The position numbers were made by a program, and so were the translations under genes. The notes under the pieces are model-generated. The model made no database searches, was not told the origin of the DNA, and was given only the letters and a program-made list of their open reading frames with translations. A stretch of 64,000 nucleotides of DNA from Meiothermus cerbereus DSM 11376 (GTDB lineage Bacteria; Deinococcota; Deinococci; Deinococcales; Thermaceae). Below, piece by piece: positions 35,628 to 44,830 of this stretch. Numbering within the stretch: position 1 is the stretch's first letter; every line of letters starts with the position of its first letter. The stretch covers positions 124,001 to 188,000 of the forward strand of contig NZ_JHVI01000001.1 of assembly GCF_000620065.1 (NCBI RefSeq), in the 5' to 3' direction.

Positions 35628-36335
35628 TCAACCAACCGGGTGGTGGGCTGCGGCCTCAATCAGCAGGTGGAAAATACCCCATTGCTCGGGCAGCAGTTCG
35701 GGATGCCACTGTACCCCCAGGTAGAAGGGGTGGCCCTCGAGCTGCACCGCCTCCACAATGCCATCTGGAGCAGTAGCCACCATACGCAGGCCAGGGGCCA
35801 GGCCTTTGAGGGCCTGATGGTGATACGAGTTAACCCGAAAGCGCTGCGCGAAGAGCTTATTCAGGGGGCTCTGCTCGGTCTGCTCGACACTGTGGCCCAG
35901 CGCGGGCGGCTCCGCTTTCTGGCTATGCTGCACGGCACGAAACCCCTGGGCAGGAAGGTCCTGGTAAAGGCTGCCCCCCAGGGCTACGTTCATCACCTGA
36001 ACACCACGGCAAACCCCCAGGGTGGGAATGCCGTGCTGAGCGGTATAACGGGCTACAAACAGCTCGATCGCATCGCGCTCGAGGCTCACCTCCCCCAGCT
36101 CGGGAATGGGCTCCTCGGCAAAATGGGCCGGATCCACATCCACTCCTCCCGGAAGCAGCACCCCGTCCAGCTTGCGCAACAAGGCAGGTAGCTTATCGTC
36201 GGCCTGGGGAGGAAGGATTACAATGCTGGCACCCTGGCTCTCGAGGGCCTTGAGGTAGGGCTCGAGCAGACCCCAGATCTTGGTTCGAAAAAGACCTTCC
36301 ACACTGCGCGACTGAGGGGTTACACCAATGAGCAT
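35628..36335 (-). CDS. Class I glutamine amidotransferase-like hydrolase (peptidase C26, PuuD type)
   Basis: 235 residues. Nucleophile in LGVCRGVQVMN (about residue 110), catalytic His/Glu in GVQWHPEL near the C-terminus, plus VLLPGGVDVDP and NSYHHQAL typical of gamma-glutamyl-GABA hydrolase-like C26 enzymes. TAGGAT (36342-36347) ends 6 nt before the ATG: leaderless. The 5' end overlaps the divergent lysA-like gene by 8 nt. Substrate presumably a gamma-glutamyl compound. Confidence 0.88.
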   Translation of the reverse strand: MLIGVTPQSRSVEGLFRTKIWGLLEPYLKALESQGASIVILPPQADDKLPALLRKLDGVLLPGGVDVDPAHFAEEPIPELGEVSLERDAIELFVARYTAQHGIPTLGVCRGVQVMNVALGGSLYQDLPAQGFRAVQHSQKAEPPALGHSVEQTEQSPLNKLFAQRFRVNSYHHQALKGLAPGLRMVATAPDGIVEAVQLEGHPFYLGVQWHPELLPEQWGIFHLLIEAAAHHPVG

Positions 36336-37509
36336 GTCCCAATCCTACACTGCCCTGCGCCCAGAGTTTAAAGAGGCCCTCAAGGAAGCTGCGGCTCGCT
36401 TTGAGACTCCCTTTTATGCCTACGACTGGCCCAGCATCCTGGAGCGCTTGGGGCGCCTGCAAAGCTCGTTTCCCCAAGCTGAGATTTTCTATGCCATGAA
36501 GGCCAATCCCCGCTTGGGGCTCTTGCGGCGCTTGCTGGAGCGGGGCATTTTTGTGGAGGCGGTAAGCCTGGGCGAGGTGTACCGGGCCTACCAAGCCGGT
36601 TTCCGTCGCAACGAGGTGCTGCTCAATGGGCCGGTTAAAACCCCGGCCATGCTGGAAGCATTGAGTCGCATGGGCATTCCGATTCTAGGCCTTGACTCTC
36701 TGGCCGACCTCAAGCGGGTTGGTAAGCTGCTGCCCAGGGCCCAGGTTCTTCTGCGGGTCAACCCCGATCTGCCCATCGTCACCCACGACCACCTGGCCAC
36801 AGGGCGGGGCGACAGCAAATTTGGCCTGTTGCCCGAGGACATTGGGCAGGCCCTGGAATTGGCACAGCAAAACCAGCTCGAGGTGCTGGGTTTGCACATC
36901 CACCTGGGATCGGCCCTAAAGCACCCCCAGGACTACCAGGCGGGCTACGCCGTGATGGACGCGCTCTACCAGACCCACGGCCCCTTTCAGGTTATGAACC
37001 TGGGCGGGGGGTTTGGGCTGGGCCTCGAGCTGGCCGAGCTGGGGGCACAGGTTGCTGCGCTGGCCCAAAAGCACAACGTCGAGGTTTGGCTCGAGCCGGG
37101 CCGTTATCTGGTGGCCGAAGCCGGGGTGCTGGTTACACGCTGCTGGGGAGTCAAGCGTACCCGGCGCAATTATCTGCTCATTGACGCAGGCATGAGTCAG
37201 CTCATTCGGCCCATGCTCTATGGCGCGGTACACCCGGTTGAACCGCTGTACTACAACCCCCGCCAGGCCACCTACGACCTGGCTGGCCCCGCCTGCGAAT
37301 CGGGCGATGTGCTGGCCCGCGACATAACCCTGCCCGAGCCCAGGGAAGGCGACCTGCTGGCCATTCTGCAAGCGGGGGCCTACGCCAGCAGCATGAGCAG
37401 CAACTATCTCGACACCCCCCGCCCCGCCGAGCTTTTGTGGACAGACCAGGGCTGGGAGGTGATCCGCCAGCAGCAGAGCCTGGACGCACTGCTCCAAGAC
37501 GAGATGTGA
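36328..37509 (+). CDS. lysA: Diaminopimelate decarboxylase-like PLP enzyme
   Basis: 393 residues of the group IV decarboxylase fold. PLP-lysine in FYAMKANPRLGLLR, HIHLGSAL, the phosphate-binding glycine loop LGGGFGLGL, EPGRYLVAEAGVL and the C-terminal GPACESGDVLARD with AYASSMSSNYL; these favour meso-diaminopimelate as substrate, giving lysine. Since Thermales usually make lysine by the AAA route, the physiological substrate is open. Start ATG 36328 or 36334; GAGGGG lies upstream. Start regions of this gene and the C26 hydrolase overlap head to head. Confidence 0.85.
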   Translation: MSMSQSYTALRPEFKEALKEAAARFETPFYAYDWPSILERLGRLQSSFPQAEIFYAMKANPRLGLLRRLLERGIFVEAVSLGEVYRAYQAGFRRNEVLLNGPVKTPAMLEALSRMGIPILGLDSLADLKRVGKLLPRAQVLLRVNPDLPIVTHDHLATGRGDSKFGLLPEDIGQALELAQQNQLEVLGLHIHLGSALKHPQDYQAGYAVMDALYQTHGPFQVMNLGGGFGLGLELAELGAQVAALAQKHNVEVWLEPGRYLVAEAGVLVTRCWGVKRTRRNYLLIDAGMSQLIRPMLYGAVHPVEPLYYNPRQATYDLAGPACESGDVLARDITLPEPREGDLLAILQAGAYASSMSSNYLDTPRPAELLWTDQGWEVIRQQQSLDALLQDEM

Positions 37510-37519
37510 GCTTTTTCCC

Positions 37520-38719
37520 TCAGCGGGCCGCCTCGGCCTTACGCTGGGCCTCCTCGAGGACCTGGCGGGCCGGTACGTTGCCTTTGAGGGCTTTCTCCAG
37601 GGCTTCTTCCAGGAAATTGCGCCAGATGGCAAACTGAGGCACCCGTGGGCGGGGCTGGGCCACCGCCACCTGTTCAAAGGCCACCTTGCGGTAAGGGTTC
37701 TCGCGGTAGAAGGCTTCCAGCAAGGGCGTGGCCGACTTGCGCAAGGGTACGTAGTAGCTGGCTTCAACCCAGGTCTTGATGTTCTGTGGCTCCATTAGGA
37801 AGCGCCAGAACTCGAAAGCCCCCCGCTGCTGCTCGGCACTGGCCCCACGCAGCACCACCAGCTGCGCCCCACCCAGCGGAACCTTTCCATTGGGCTCACG
37901 CGGGATGGGGGCCACACCCAGTTTGAAGGCAAAGGATGCGTTCTCGGCGGCGGGCCAGTTGGCAATCGAGGCCATGACCATCATGCCCTTGGTGCGGATA
38001 AAGTCGGTCTGTGCAAAAAAGCTTTCGGAGAGGTTGCGCACGCTAATACTGCCCTCGCGCCCCAAACGCTGAAGGAACTCGAGGGCCTCCACCACCTCGC
38101 GGGAGGTGAAGTTGGGCCGGCCATCGGGGGTGACCAGGTTGCCCCCCCGGCTGGTAACCTGGGCCTCAAAGGTCCAGGACTCGCTCAACGCAATAAACCC
38201 CTTGGAGGTTCGGCTGGTGAGCCCCCTGGCGGCCTGTTCAAACTCGCGCCAGTTGCTGGGCACTTTGAGTCCCTTGGCCCGAAGCTGATTCTCGTTGAAG
38301 AACAGCACCGGCGTGGAGGTGTTAAAGGGCAGGCCATAGCGGCGGTTGTTAATCAGGCCGTAATCCCAGGCCGCCTCGAACAAATCGTCGGTAAAGGCCT
38401 TGGGCAAGGCATTCGCCAGCTCATCCAGCGGCAACACCACCCCCTCGGCCACCAGGCGCGGGAACAGCAGAATCTCGGCCTGGAACATCACCGGCGCACC
38501 GCCAGCACGTAGCGCTGCCAGCAAGCGGGTCTCCCCTTCGCGGTAATCGCCAATCAGGCGTGGGGTGACCCGGTAGTTTCGCTGGGAGGCATTAAAGGCG
38601 TTTGCAAACTGTGCAATCGTCCGCTCAGCCGGGCCATCCATGCTGTGCCAGAAAGAAATCTCGGTCTGGGCCGAAGCCATTCCTGCCACCAAAACCAAAG
38701 AAGCCAGCAAACGCTTCAC
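37520..38719 (-). CDS. ABC sugar/glycerol-3-phosphate substrate-binding protein
   Basis: 399 residues, GTG start with GGAGG 5 nt upstream. Signal peptide LLASLVLVAGMASAQ. Family 1 extracellular solute-binding fold with ISFWHSMDG at the start of the mature part, as in UgpB-type proteins, plus GLPFNTSTPVLFFNENQL and the C-terminal PRPRVPQF pattern. It captures sugars or glycerol phosphates outside the membrane. No permease or ATPase genes are nearby, so it must work with a transporter encoded elsewhere. Confidence 0.87.
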   Translation of the reverse strand: MKRLLASLVLVAGMASAQTEISFWHSMDGPAERTIAQFANAFNASQRNYRVTPRLIGDYREGETRLLAALRAGGAPVMFQAEILLFPRLVAEGVVLPLDELANALPKAFTDDLFEAAWDYGLINNRRYGLPFNTSTPVLFFNENQLRAKGLKVPSNWREFEQAARGLTSRTSKGFIALSESWTFEAQVTSRGGNLVTPDGRPNFTSREVVEALEFLQRLGREGSISVRNLSESFFAQTDFIRTKGMMVMASIANWPAAENASFAFKLGVAPIPREPNGKVPLGGAQLVVLRGASAEQQRGAFEFWRFLMEPQNIKTWVEASYYVPLRKSATPLLEAFYRENPYRKVAFEQVAVAQPRPRVPQFAIWRNFLEEALEKALKGNVPARQVLEEAQRKAEAAR

Positions 38720-38793
38720 ATCTTCCTCCTAGGTGTCACCCTATTCTATGCCCATAGCCGGATTGTCAAGAACAAGCGCGATAAAGTTAAACC

Positions 38794-39450
38794 ATGAAAC
38801 AACCCGAGATAGACCTGCTGCAACACCAAGACTCCTGGCGGCTATGGCGCATCATGGCCGAAATTGTGGAGGGGTTTGAAGCTTTGGGAGAGCTTGGCGT
38901 ACCGCTGGTAACGGTGTTTGGTTCAGCCCGCCTTGGTTCGGAAAACCCCTATTACCAGCAAGCCCTGCTGCTGGGCCAGCGGCTGGCCGAAGCAGGTTTT
39001 GGTGTGGTTACGGGCGGAGGGCCTGGGTTAATGGAGGCAGCCAACCGAGGTGCCTACAACGCCGGGGGCATCTCGGTGGGGCTCAACATCCAGCTGCCCC
39101 ATGAGCAGCGGGCCAACCCCTTCCAGACCCACAGCCTTAGCTTCCGCTACTTTTTCGCCCGCAAGCTTATGCTGGTGCGCTACGCCAAGGCCTTTGTGGT
39201 AATGCCTGGGGGTTTTGGCAGCCTGGATGAGCTGGCCGAGGTGCTGGTGCTGGTGCAGACCGGCAAAGTACACCCTTTCCCCATTTTTGCGCTGGACTCA
39301 GCTTACTGGAAAGGATTGCTGGACTGGATGAAGGACACCATGCTTCCTGCAGGGGTCATTGACCCCCAAGATTTGAAACTCATGACCCTGGTGGACACAC
39401 CAGAAGCAATACTCGAAGCGCTCACTGGCGCCAATAGAAGCGACCATTAG
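38794..39450 (+). CDS. LOG-family nucleoside-5'-monophosphate phosphoribohydrolase
   Basis: 218 residues, Rossmann fold of the LOG/TIGR00730 family. Seen: VFGSARLG, GVVTGGGPGLMEAANRGA and the signature PGGFGSLDE. Characterised members release the base from AMP-like nucleotides; in bacteria the role is often unclear. The class with an extra N-terminal helix (about 30 residues) is seen here. Confidence 0.88.
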   Translation: MKQPEIDLLQHQDSWRLWRIMAEIVEGFEALGELGVPLVTVFGSARLGSENPYYQQALLLGQRLAEAGFGVVTGGGPGLMEAANRGAYNAGGISVGLNIQLPHEQRANPFQTHSLSFRYFFARKLMLVRYAKAFVVMPGGFGSLDELAEVLVLVQTGKVHPFPIFALDSAYWKGLLDWMKDTMLPAGVIDPQDLKLMTLVDTPEAILEALTGANRSDH

Positions 39451-39454
39451 TCAT

Positions 39455-39762
39455 CTACCCCGGACTGAAGTCCGAGGCTTGCAGGTGGCACGATAACCAC
39501 GAACAGCATCTCATACCCCCGCGTTCGGCTGGATGACGGCAGCCCGGCTTGCAATATTGCAAGCCGCGAAGTAGTCCGCAGGCCCAGAGCACCCACAGGC
39601 TACGCAACGAAAAAGCGCCTGCGTCGGACGGTTGGCCCGCTCGCCTGCCGATATGGAGTCAAGGTTTTTCTGGGCTCGGACGAAGCCTGCGGGGATGGGC
39701 GCTGCACTGGCAGCCCCGTGAGAACCGCGAAGCCCTGTTCTTCAGAACGGGGAGTCGTCACA
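39455..39762 (+). mobile_element. Relic of an IS200/IS605-type element (ends and structured RNA region)
   Basis: Fills most of the 347-bp gap. Left subterminal hairpin CGGACTGAAGTCCG (39461-39474); a perfect 22-bp palindrome at 39545-39566; right hairpin CCCTGTTCT-TC-AGAACGGGG (39733-39752) followed by AGTCGTCAC, all typical of IS200/IS605 ends. One frame near 39660-39700 reads FLGSDEACGDG, like TnpB C-termini. No transposase or complete tnpB remains. The right part would correspond to the omega-RNA region. Confidence 0.55.
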
Positions 39763-39797
39763 GCGCTAGAGACCACCCCACAAGAGTTTTTGTAAAG

Positions 39798-41807
39798 CTA
39801 GGCGGTCAGCTCGTTACTGAGCCAATCCCTGAGCGCAAATAAGGCCTCGACCACCATTGGGTCGAAGCGCTGCTGGGTTTGGGCAGCAATTTCCCGCAAG
39901 GCTTCTTCTATGCTTCGCGCAGACCTTCCCTCCACGGCCTCTATTGCCGCGATAAAGTATTGGGCTACTTGCAGCACATGGGCAGCTCGAGGAATGCGCT
40001 CATTCGACAGCCCTTGGGATCGCTGAACCCCATCCCAGGGGCTGTGCAGGTACATCAAGATCCGTGCTGCCTCGCGCAACAGGCCTTCGGGGATCTGCAC
40101 CTCCAGCGCTGGCGCCACCCGCCCCATAGCCAGCTCGAGCAGATAGCAACCAGCCTGTAAAACCTGTCGCTCCTCCGGCTGCATATTTAGCACCTGCGCC
40201 AGGCGACTGACCAGGCGAAACAGGGGGGTCTCGATCTGCAACATCCACCGGGTCGGCTCGAGCCCCGCTGCAAGCAACGGGATGCGACCCTTGCGTCGTG
40301 CTTTGTCTTTGTACATCTGGTCGTCGGCGAGGCGCCACAGGCTTTGGGGATCGCCGACCTCGGTCGGGTAAACCGCATAACCAAGGCTCACTCGCAGGTA
40401 AGTCCTATCGGAAACCCGGATCTCCTCGAGCATGGCCCGGTATCGCTCCGCGATGCGTTGTGGGCTGAGGGAACTCGAGCCCTCGATAATCAGTGCGAAT
40501 TCATCGCCCCCCAAGCGGAAGGCCCGGTCGCCAGCCCTGGCCCTGGAGCGCAGCACCCCCCCCAGCCGTACCAGCAGATGGTCGGCATGCAGGTGGCCAT
40601 AGGTATCGTTAATGGCTTTGAAGTCATCCAGGTCGAGCACTATCAGCACCACCACCCGACCGCTGGGCCGCGCAGTAAGTTTTTCCAGGTCGCGTTCAAA
40701 AGCCCGGCGGTTGCCCAGACCAGTCAGGGGGTCGGTATAGGCTGCCCAGGCCAGCTCACGCCGCAAAGCCCACTCGACCTGCACCAATCCAATGGCCTCG
40801 GCCAAATCGCCAAGTAGCGTCTGGGTCAGAGCGTCGGGCAACCACGGCTGGGCGCTAAAGAGAAGCAGAGCGCTGGTTTCGCTGCCACGGCGCCGAATGG
40901 GCAGCATGAACAAGCTGCACAGCCCAGCTTCTACCAGTTCCGGGTGCTGGCTGGGGTACAAGTGGTAACGGGGAATGTTCACCTGCTGGCCTTTGTGTAG
41001 CTGTTCGCTCAGCTGGCGGGTAATGGCCGCCTCCACCGGCAACCCCGCACCCCAACCCGCTTGAGCAATGGTGCGGATAGCCTGCCCTTCAAAGGCAATC
41101 AGGCGCGCCCCTTCCGCCCCTGCGAGTCGGGTGGCCTGCTCGAGAGCCTCCTGCAAGGCCAGCTCGAGCGGTTGCTCCCGTGAGGTTCGCAACAGGTCAT
41201 TAATGACCGATAGCCAGAGCGACTCTCGCTGGGCCTGCTCGCGCAGGTACACCTCACGCAGAATTGGCGCAACCCCGGAGAAAAACTGCCCCACCCATTT
41301 CGCTTCGGCCTGGCCGAGGTGCTGGGCCTGTGCGTGCAGGTGCAGCACTGCCCATACCTGTTGGTCGGCAACCAGGGGTAGGGTCAGGTTGGCCGGCGGC
41401 TCCTGCAGGGCGAGCGCAGCCCCACCAGGCCTTTCCCCAAACACCCGGTACAGAATGTGTTGCTGGGTGTCTAGATGCACCGCTCCGCCCAGCCAGTCTT
41501 CTGGCGAACCCAGGCAGGCCGACTTAAGCGAAGCCTCCTGGACTTCTTCAAAGCCCTCGAGGGCTGCTCTGGGAACCCCGGCAACAGCCTGCAATCTAAA
41601 GTGGTTCGAAGCATCCCGAACCCACAAAAATGCCTGCACCTTCGGCAACTTGCGCCACAACTCCTCCAGGGCCAGCCCAAAAGCCGCCGCTGCACCACCT
41701 TTCAACAAACTGTTTATCAGCCCAGCGGGAACCGGCAGTGTCCGATTGGCTTTGGTTGCCGGGAACACTCGAGATAGACGCAAACTACGTGGGGAACGTT
41801 CTTCCAT
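39798..41807 (-). CDS. GAF-GGDEF diguanylate cyclase with decayed HD-GYP end
   Basis: 669 residues, soluble. Two GAF-like domains (about 30-190 and 205-345), GGDEF domain about 355-515 with intact RLGGDEF and an RAGD inhibitory-site motif five residues before it, so c-di-GMP synthesis with product inhibition is expected. The last 130 residues follow the HD-GYP plan (ERIPRAAHVLQVAQYFIAAIEA, SIEEALREI, QRFDPMVVEALFAL), but the HD and GYP metal motifs are gone. ATG 41807 with GAGGG upstream. Confidence 0.87.
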   Translation of the reverse strand: MEERSPRSLRLSRVFPATKANRTLPVPAGLINSLLKGGAAAAFGLALEELWRKLPKVQAFLWVRDASNHFRLQAVAGVPRAALEGFEEVQEASLKSACLGSPEDWLGGAVHLDTQQHILYRVFGERPGGAALALQEPPANLTLPLVADQQVWAVLHLHAQAQHLGQAEAKWVGQFFSGVAPILREVYLREQAQRESLWLSVINDLLRTSREQPLELALQEALEQATRLAGAEGARLIAFEGQAIRTIAQAGWGAGLPVEAAITRQLSEQLHKGQQVNIPRYHLYPSQHPELVEAGLCSLFMLPIRRRGSETSALLLFSAQPWLPDALTQTLLGDLAEAIGLVQVEWALRRELAWAAYTDPLTGLGNRRAFERDLEKLTARPSGRVVVLIVLDLDDFKAINDTYGHLHADHLLVRLGGVLRSRARAGDRAFRLGGDEFALIIEGSSSLSPQRIAERYRAMLEEIRVSDRTYLRVSLGYAVYPTEVGDPQSLWRLADDQMYKDKARRKGRIPLLAAGLEPTRWMLQIETPLFRLVSRLAQVLNMQPEERQVLQAGCYLLELAMGRVAPALEVQIPEGLLREAARILMYLHSPWDGVQRSQGLSNERIPRAAHVLQVAQYFIAAIEAVEGRSARSIEEALREIAAQTQQRFDPMVVEALFALRDWLSNELTA

Positions 41808-42131
41808 GACAATACCCTCTTCAATAATGTTTGTTTGACAACAGCGGTTAGATGCAGGAGTTTTCCTCCAGAACCGGGCCAGTTCACTGTTTGGTGGCGC
41901 TCCGTCAAGACCATTTTGTCAACCTACAACACGCGCTGTTTTGACCAACTGGGCATGGCAAGCGCATGCGGTAAAACCGATTTGGTATACCAAAATTGTT
42001 TTAGCATATCGGCATCTGCAAAACAAAGTATCCGGGCCTTGTGGCAACCGCACCACCTAAGAATATCCACGAGCACCATGTCGCCATCCTCCTGCACCGT
42101 GCCAATACTGCTTTTCGCCAAAAACTTGCTG
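41808..42131. other. Lower-GC intergenic tract with a perfect palindrome
   Basis: No convincing gene. Visibly more AT-rich than the surroundings. The perfect palindrome TTTGGTATACCAAA (41981-41994) could be an operator. A minus-strand frame (41924-42172) could be a frameshifted continuation of the next ORF, but this is uncertain. Confidence 0.4.
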
Positions 42132-42494
42132 TCAACACACATCCACCGAGCGTATCCCAAAGGGGTGCTCATCCAGAACCACCTCGAGCCGACCAGCAGC
42201 AGGAAGCGGAAGGCAGAACATCCCCCCTAAACACAGCTCCACTTCTCCTAGCAACCCCCTTTCTTGGGCCCACAAACGGGCCGTGCTCTGCGCCGGAACG
42301 GGTTTCTCCAGCTTTCTCGTCAGCAGCGACCCCTCTTCTACAACTTTTAGGCTCGCACAGGACTCACCCAGCACCGAGGTTATCTGGTGCGAGTCGATCA
42401 GCCCCAGGGCTGCGCGGCATATGGGCTCTTTGTCGAATTTCACGCCAATCTCCCTCGCATATCGCCATCGGCAAGCGATGGCAGTTTTCACCAT
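42132..42494 (-). CDS. Hypothetical protein, doubtful
   Basis: 120 codons with fairly typical third-position GC and a coherent C-terminal stretch (GEVELCLGGMFCLPLPAAGRLEVVLDE split by small residues). Starts at ATG 42494 with no clear ribosome site or -10. No family recognised. The opposite strand is open too but reads as low-complexity Pro/Arg/Ser. May be a decayed gene. Confidence 0.35.
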   Translation of the reverse strand: MVKTAIACRWRYAREIGVKFDKEPICRAALGLIDSHQITSVLGESCASLKVVEEGSLLTRKLEKPVPAQSTARLWAQERGLLGEVELCLGGMFCLPLPAAGRLEVVLDEHPFGIRSVDVC

Positions 42495-42651
42495 AGAAAA
42501 CTGTTTGGGGTTTAGCGGTGCATATAACCGTTACGTGAGAAGGGCAAACTTGACCGCTTCGTTCTGAACAGCACAGCAAGCGTCCGGTGGTGCGGCCAAT
42601 CGTTGGTCAGGCCCATGGTCTTTGGGGCAGGCAGTGATACGATTGGTTGTG

Positions 42652-43809
42652 ATGAACGCGGTTGCTTCCTTCGTTGGGGCCTGGCAACATGCCCCTGTGC
42701 GCGATTCCAGGCTTCTTCCCATAGTCGAAAAAGTGGAGGCAGGGGAGCGCTTGACCTTCGAAGACGGGATGGTGCTCTACCATACCCCCGACTACAACAC
42801 CCTAATGCGGCTGGCCAACCGGGTGCGCGAGCGCAAGCATGGCGACAAAACCTACTTTGTACACTCGCTGCGGCTCGAGTTCACCAACATCTGTTATGTG
42901 GGCTGCACCTTTTGCGCCTTTGCCGCTAAAAAAGGTGAGGCGCGGGCCTGGGACTACAGCGTGGAGGAGGTGGTGGCTAAGGTGCGCGAGAAGTGGGAGC
43001 CCGGCCTGACCGAGCTACATATGTCCAGCGGCCATCATCCCACCCGCCCCTGGAGCTACTACCCCGAGATGGTGCGGGCCTTAAACGAGAACTTCCCCGG
43101 CATCCAGGTCAAGGCCTTTACCGCTGCAGAAATTGAGCACCTCTCGAAAATCAGTAAAAAGCCTACCCTCGAGGTGCTGCGCGAGCTCAAGGAAGCCGGC
43201 CTGGTGGCCCTGCCGGGCGGCGGGGCGGAAATCTTCGCCGAGCGGGTACGCAAGCAGATCGCCAAAAATAAGGTCAAGGCCGACAAGTGGCTGCAAATCC
43301 ACCGCGAGGCCCACAGCCTGGGCATCCGCACCAACGCCACCATGCTCTACGGCCACATCGAAACCCTGGAAGAACGCCTCGAGCACATGGATCGGCTGCG
43401 CCGGCTGCAGGACGAGACCGGCGGCTTTTACAGCTTCATCCCCCTGGCCTTCCAGCCCGACGCCAACGCCCTGGCCTTCAACCTGGGCAAGACCGAGTTC
43501 ACCACCGGCCTTGACGACCTGCGCAACCTGGCCATAGCGCGGCTTTACCTGGACAACTTCGACCACATTAAAGGCTACTGGGTGATGATCTCCTCCGACC
43601 TGGTACAGGTCTCGCTCGACTGGGGGGTTTCGGACATCGACGGCACCATCATCGAAGAACACATTGCCCATGCTGCAGGAGCCACCTCTCCCCTGGGGCT
43701 CTCCCGTCAAAAAATGGTGCAGCTCATTCAGGCCGCCGGACGAGTGCCGGTGGAGCGGGATGCGCTATACAACGAGCTGCGCATCTACGACCCCGCACCG
43801 CGGGCCTAG
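42652..43809 (+). CDS. mqnE: Aminofutalosine synthase (radical SAM)
   Basis: 385 residues from ATG 42652; TACGAT (42638-42643) ends 8 nt upstream. Radical SAM cluster motif CYVGCTFC within RLEFTNICYVG; other MqnE features: HMSSGHHP, VKAFTAAEIEHL, LPGGGAEIFAERVR and FIPLAFQPDANAL. It joins the product of MqnA to adenosine (from SAM) making aminodeoxyfutalosine, in the futalosine route to menaquinone. Followed after 40 nt by mqnA. Confidence 0.93.
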   Translation: MNAVASFVGAWQHAPVRDSRLLPIVEKVEAGERLTFEDGMVLYHTPDYNTLMRLANRVRERKHGDKTYFVHSLRLEFTNICYVGCTFCAFAAKKGEARAWDYSVEEVVAKVREKWEPGLTELHMSSGHHPTRPWSYYPEMVRALNENFPGIQVKAFTAAEIEHLSKISKKPTLEVLRELKEAGLVALPGGGAEIFAERVRKQIAKNKVKADKWLQIHREAHSLGIRTNATMLYGHIETLEERLEHMDRLRRLQDETGGFYSFIPLAFQPDANALAFNLGKTEFTTGLDDLRNLAIARLYLDNFDHIKGYWVMISSDLVQVSLDWGVSDIDGTIIEEHIAHAAGATSPLGLSRQKMVQLIQAAGRVPVERDALYNELRIYDPAPRA

Positions 43810-43849
43810 CGCCGTTTCGGCAGGTCATTCCAGAGCTTTTGTCACCGCT

Positions 43850-44662
43850 ATGTACGTACTTGGGGTTCCCCGCTACGCCAACACCGCGCCGCTCTATCAC
43901 TTTTTGGACGAAGGGGACGGGGTGGCTTTTCGCTATGGCGTTCCCACCGACCTCAACCGCTGGCTTCTGGAGGGATCGGTAGACCTGAGCCTGGTCTCCT
44001 CGTACTTCTACCTGCAAAACGCAGGCCAACTGCGCCCTCTGCCCGACTTTAGCGTGGCCGACCTGGGGCCGGTGTACTCGGTCAACCTGTTTCACCGCGC
44101 ACCCTGGAGCAAGCTAAAGCACATTGCCCTGACCACCGAAAGCGCCACCTCGGTACGGCTTTTGCAGTACCTGCTTCAGGCCGATGGCATAGAGGCCCGG
44201 TACACCCCCGAGCAAGGTGGCCTGGAGCTGTTAGAGCGCTTTGATGCTGTACTGCTGATTGGCGACCGGGCCATCACCGCCTACTTTGGTCTGCTCTCGG
44301 TCATTCCCGAATCGGTGCACCAGGTGCCCAACCAAGTTGAAGGCATCCACATCAGCGACCTCTCGATGAAGTGGTTTGAGCGCACCCGGCTGCCCTTTGT
44401 GTTTGGGATCTGGGCTACCCGCAAAAACGCCCCGCCACCCCCCGACATTGTCCGTCGCCTGCGGGCAGCCCGTTCGCTAGGACTGGGCAACCTGGCCGCG
44501 GTGGCCGGCAGCGAAGCCCAGCGCCTGGGCGTTCCCGAGCGGCTGATGCAGCACTACCTGTGGAACTTCCGTTACCACCTAGAAGCCCCCGACCGGCTGG
44601 GGCTGCAGGCTTTCGCCGAGGCGGTGGGTCTGCCCTACCCCGACGACTACTGGGATGTGTAG
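43850..44662 (+). CDS. mqnA: Chorismate dehydratase
   Basis: 270 residues, periplasmic-binding-protein-like fold without signal peptide. Features of MqnA: GVPRYANTAPLYHFL, DLSLVSSYFYL, HIALTTESATSVRLLQYLL, LLIGDRAI and WATRKN. It dehydrates chorismate to 3-enolpyruvylbenzoate, the first futalosine-route step, feeding the MqnE encoded just upstream. Start ATG 43850 fixed by the family N-terminus; the open frame upstream overlaps mqnE and is not coding. Confidence 0.93.
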   Translation: MYVLGVPRYANTAPLYHFLDEGDGVAFRYGVPTDLNRWLLEGSVDLSLVSSYFYLQNAGQLRPLPDFSVADLGPVYSVNLFHRAPWSKLKHIALTTESATSVRLLQYLLQADGIEARYTPEQGGLELLERFDAVLLIGDRAITAYFGLLSVIPESVHQVPNQVEGIHISDLSMKWFERTRLPFVFGIWATRKNAPPPPDIVRRLRAARSLGLGNLAAVAGSEAQRLGVPERLMQHYLWNFRYHLEAPDRLGLQAFAEAVGLPYPDDYWDV

Positions 44663-44730
44663 GGCCAGCCAAGCCTGCCCCACACCAGTCAGATTTGTAA
44701 CCTGGGGCATCCGAATCCCGACTAAACTAC

Positions 44731-44797
44731 TATACTTTTTAGAGAGCAGAACCTATACTCTTATTGCGAGTGATTCGCAGTAAGAACCGGTTGTTCT
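44731..44797 (+). promoter_or_regulatory. suf operon promoter region with two TATACT boxes and palindromes
   Basis: TATACT occurs at 44731-44736 and 44754-44759. Downstream are GCGA-GTGA-TTCGC and an interrupted palindrome AGAAC-CGGTT-GTTCT (44783-44797). An iron-sulfur or redox regulator would fit, but none is identified. Confidence 0.45.
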
Positions 44798-44830
44798 GAA
44801 GTGAATCAAGCTGCTAGAAGGGGAATAAGC

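Noticed and set aside
39549-39842. 97-codon frame in the IS200/IS605-like relic
   Set aside because: No transposase or TnpB features over its length and it runs into the GGDEF gene's end.
42041-42496. 151-codon plus-strand frame
   Set aside because: Low-complexity Pro/Ser/Arg-rich translation, no start signals.
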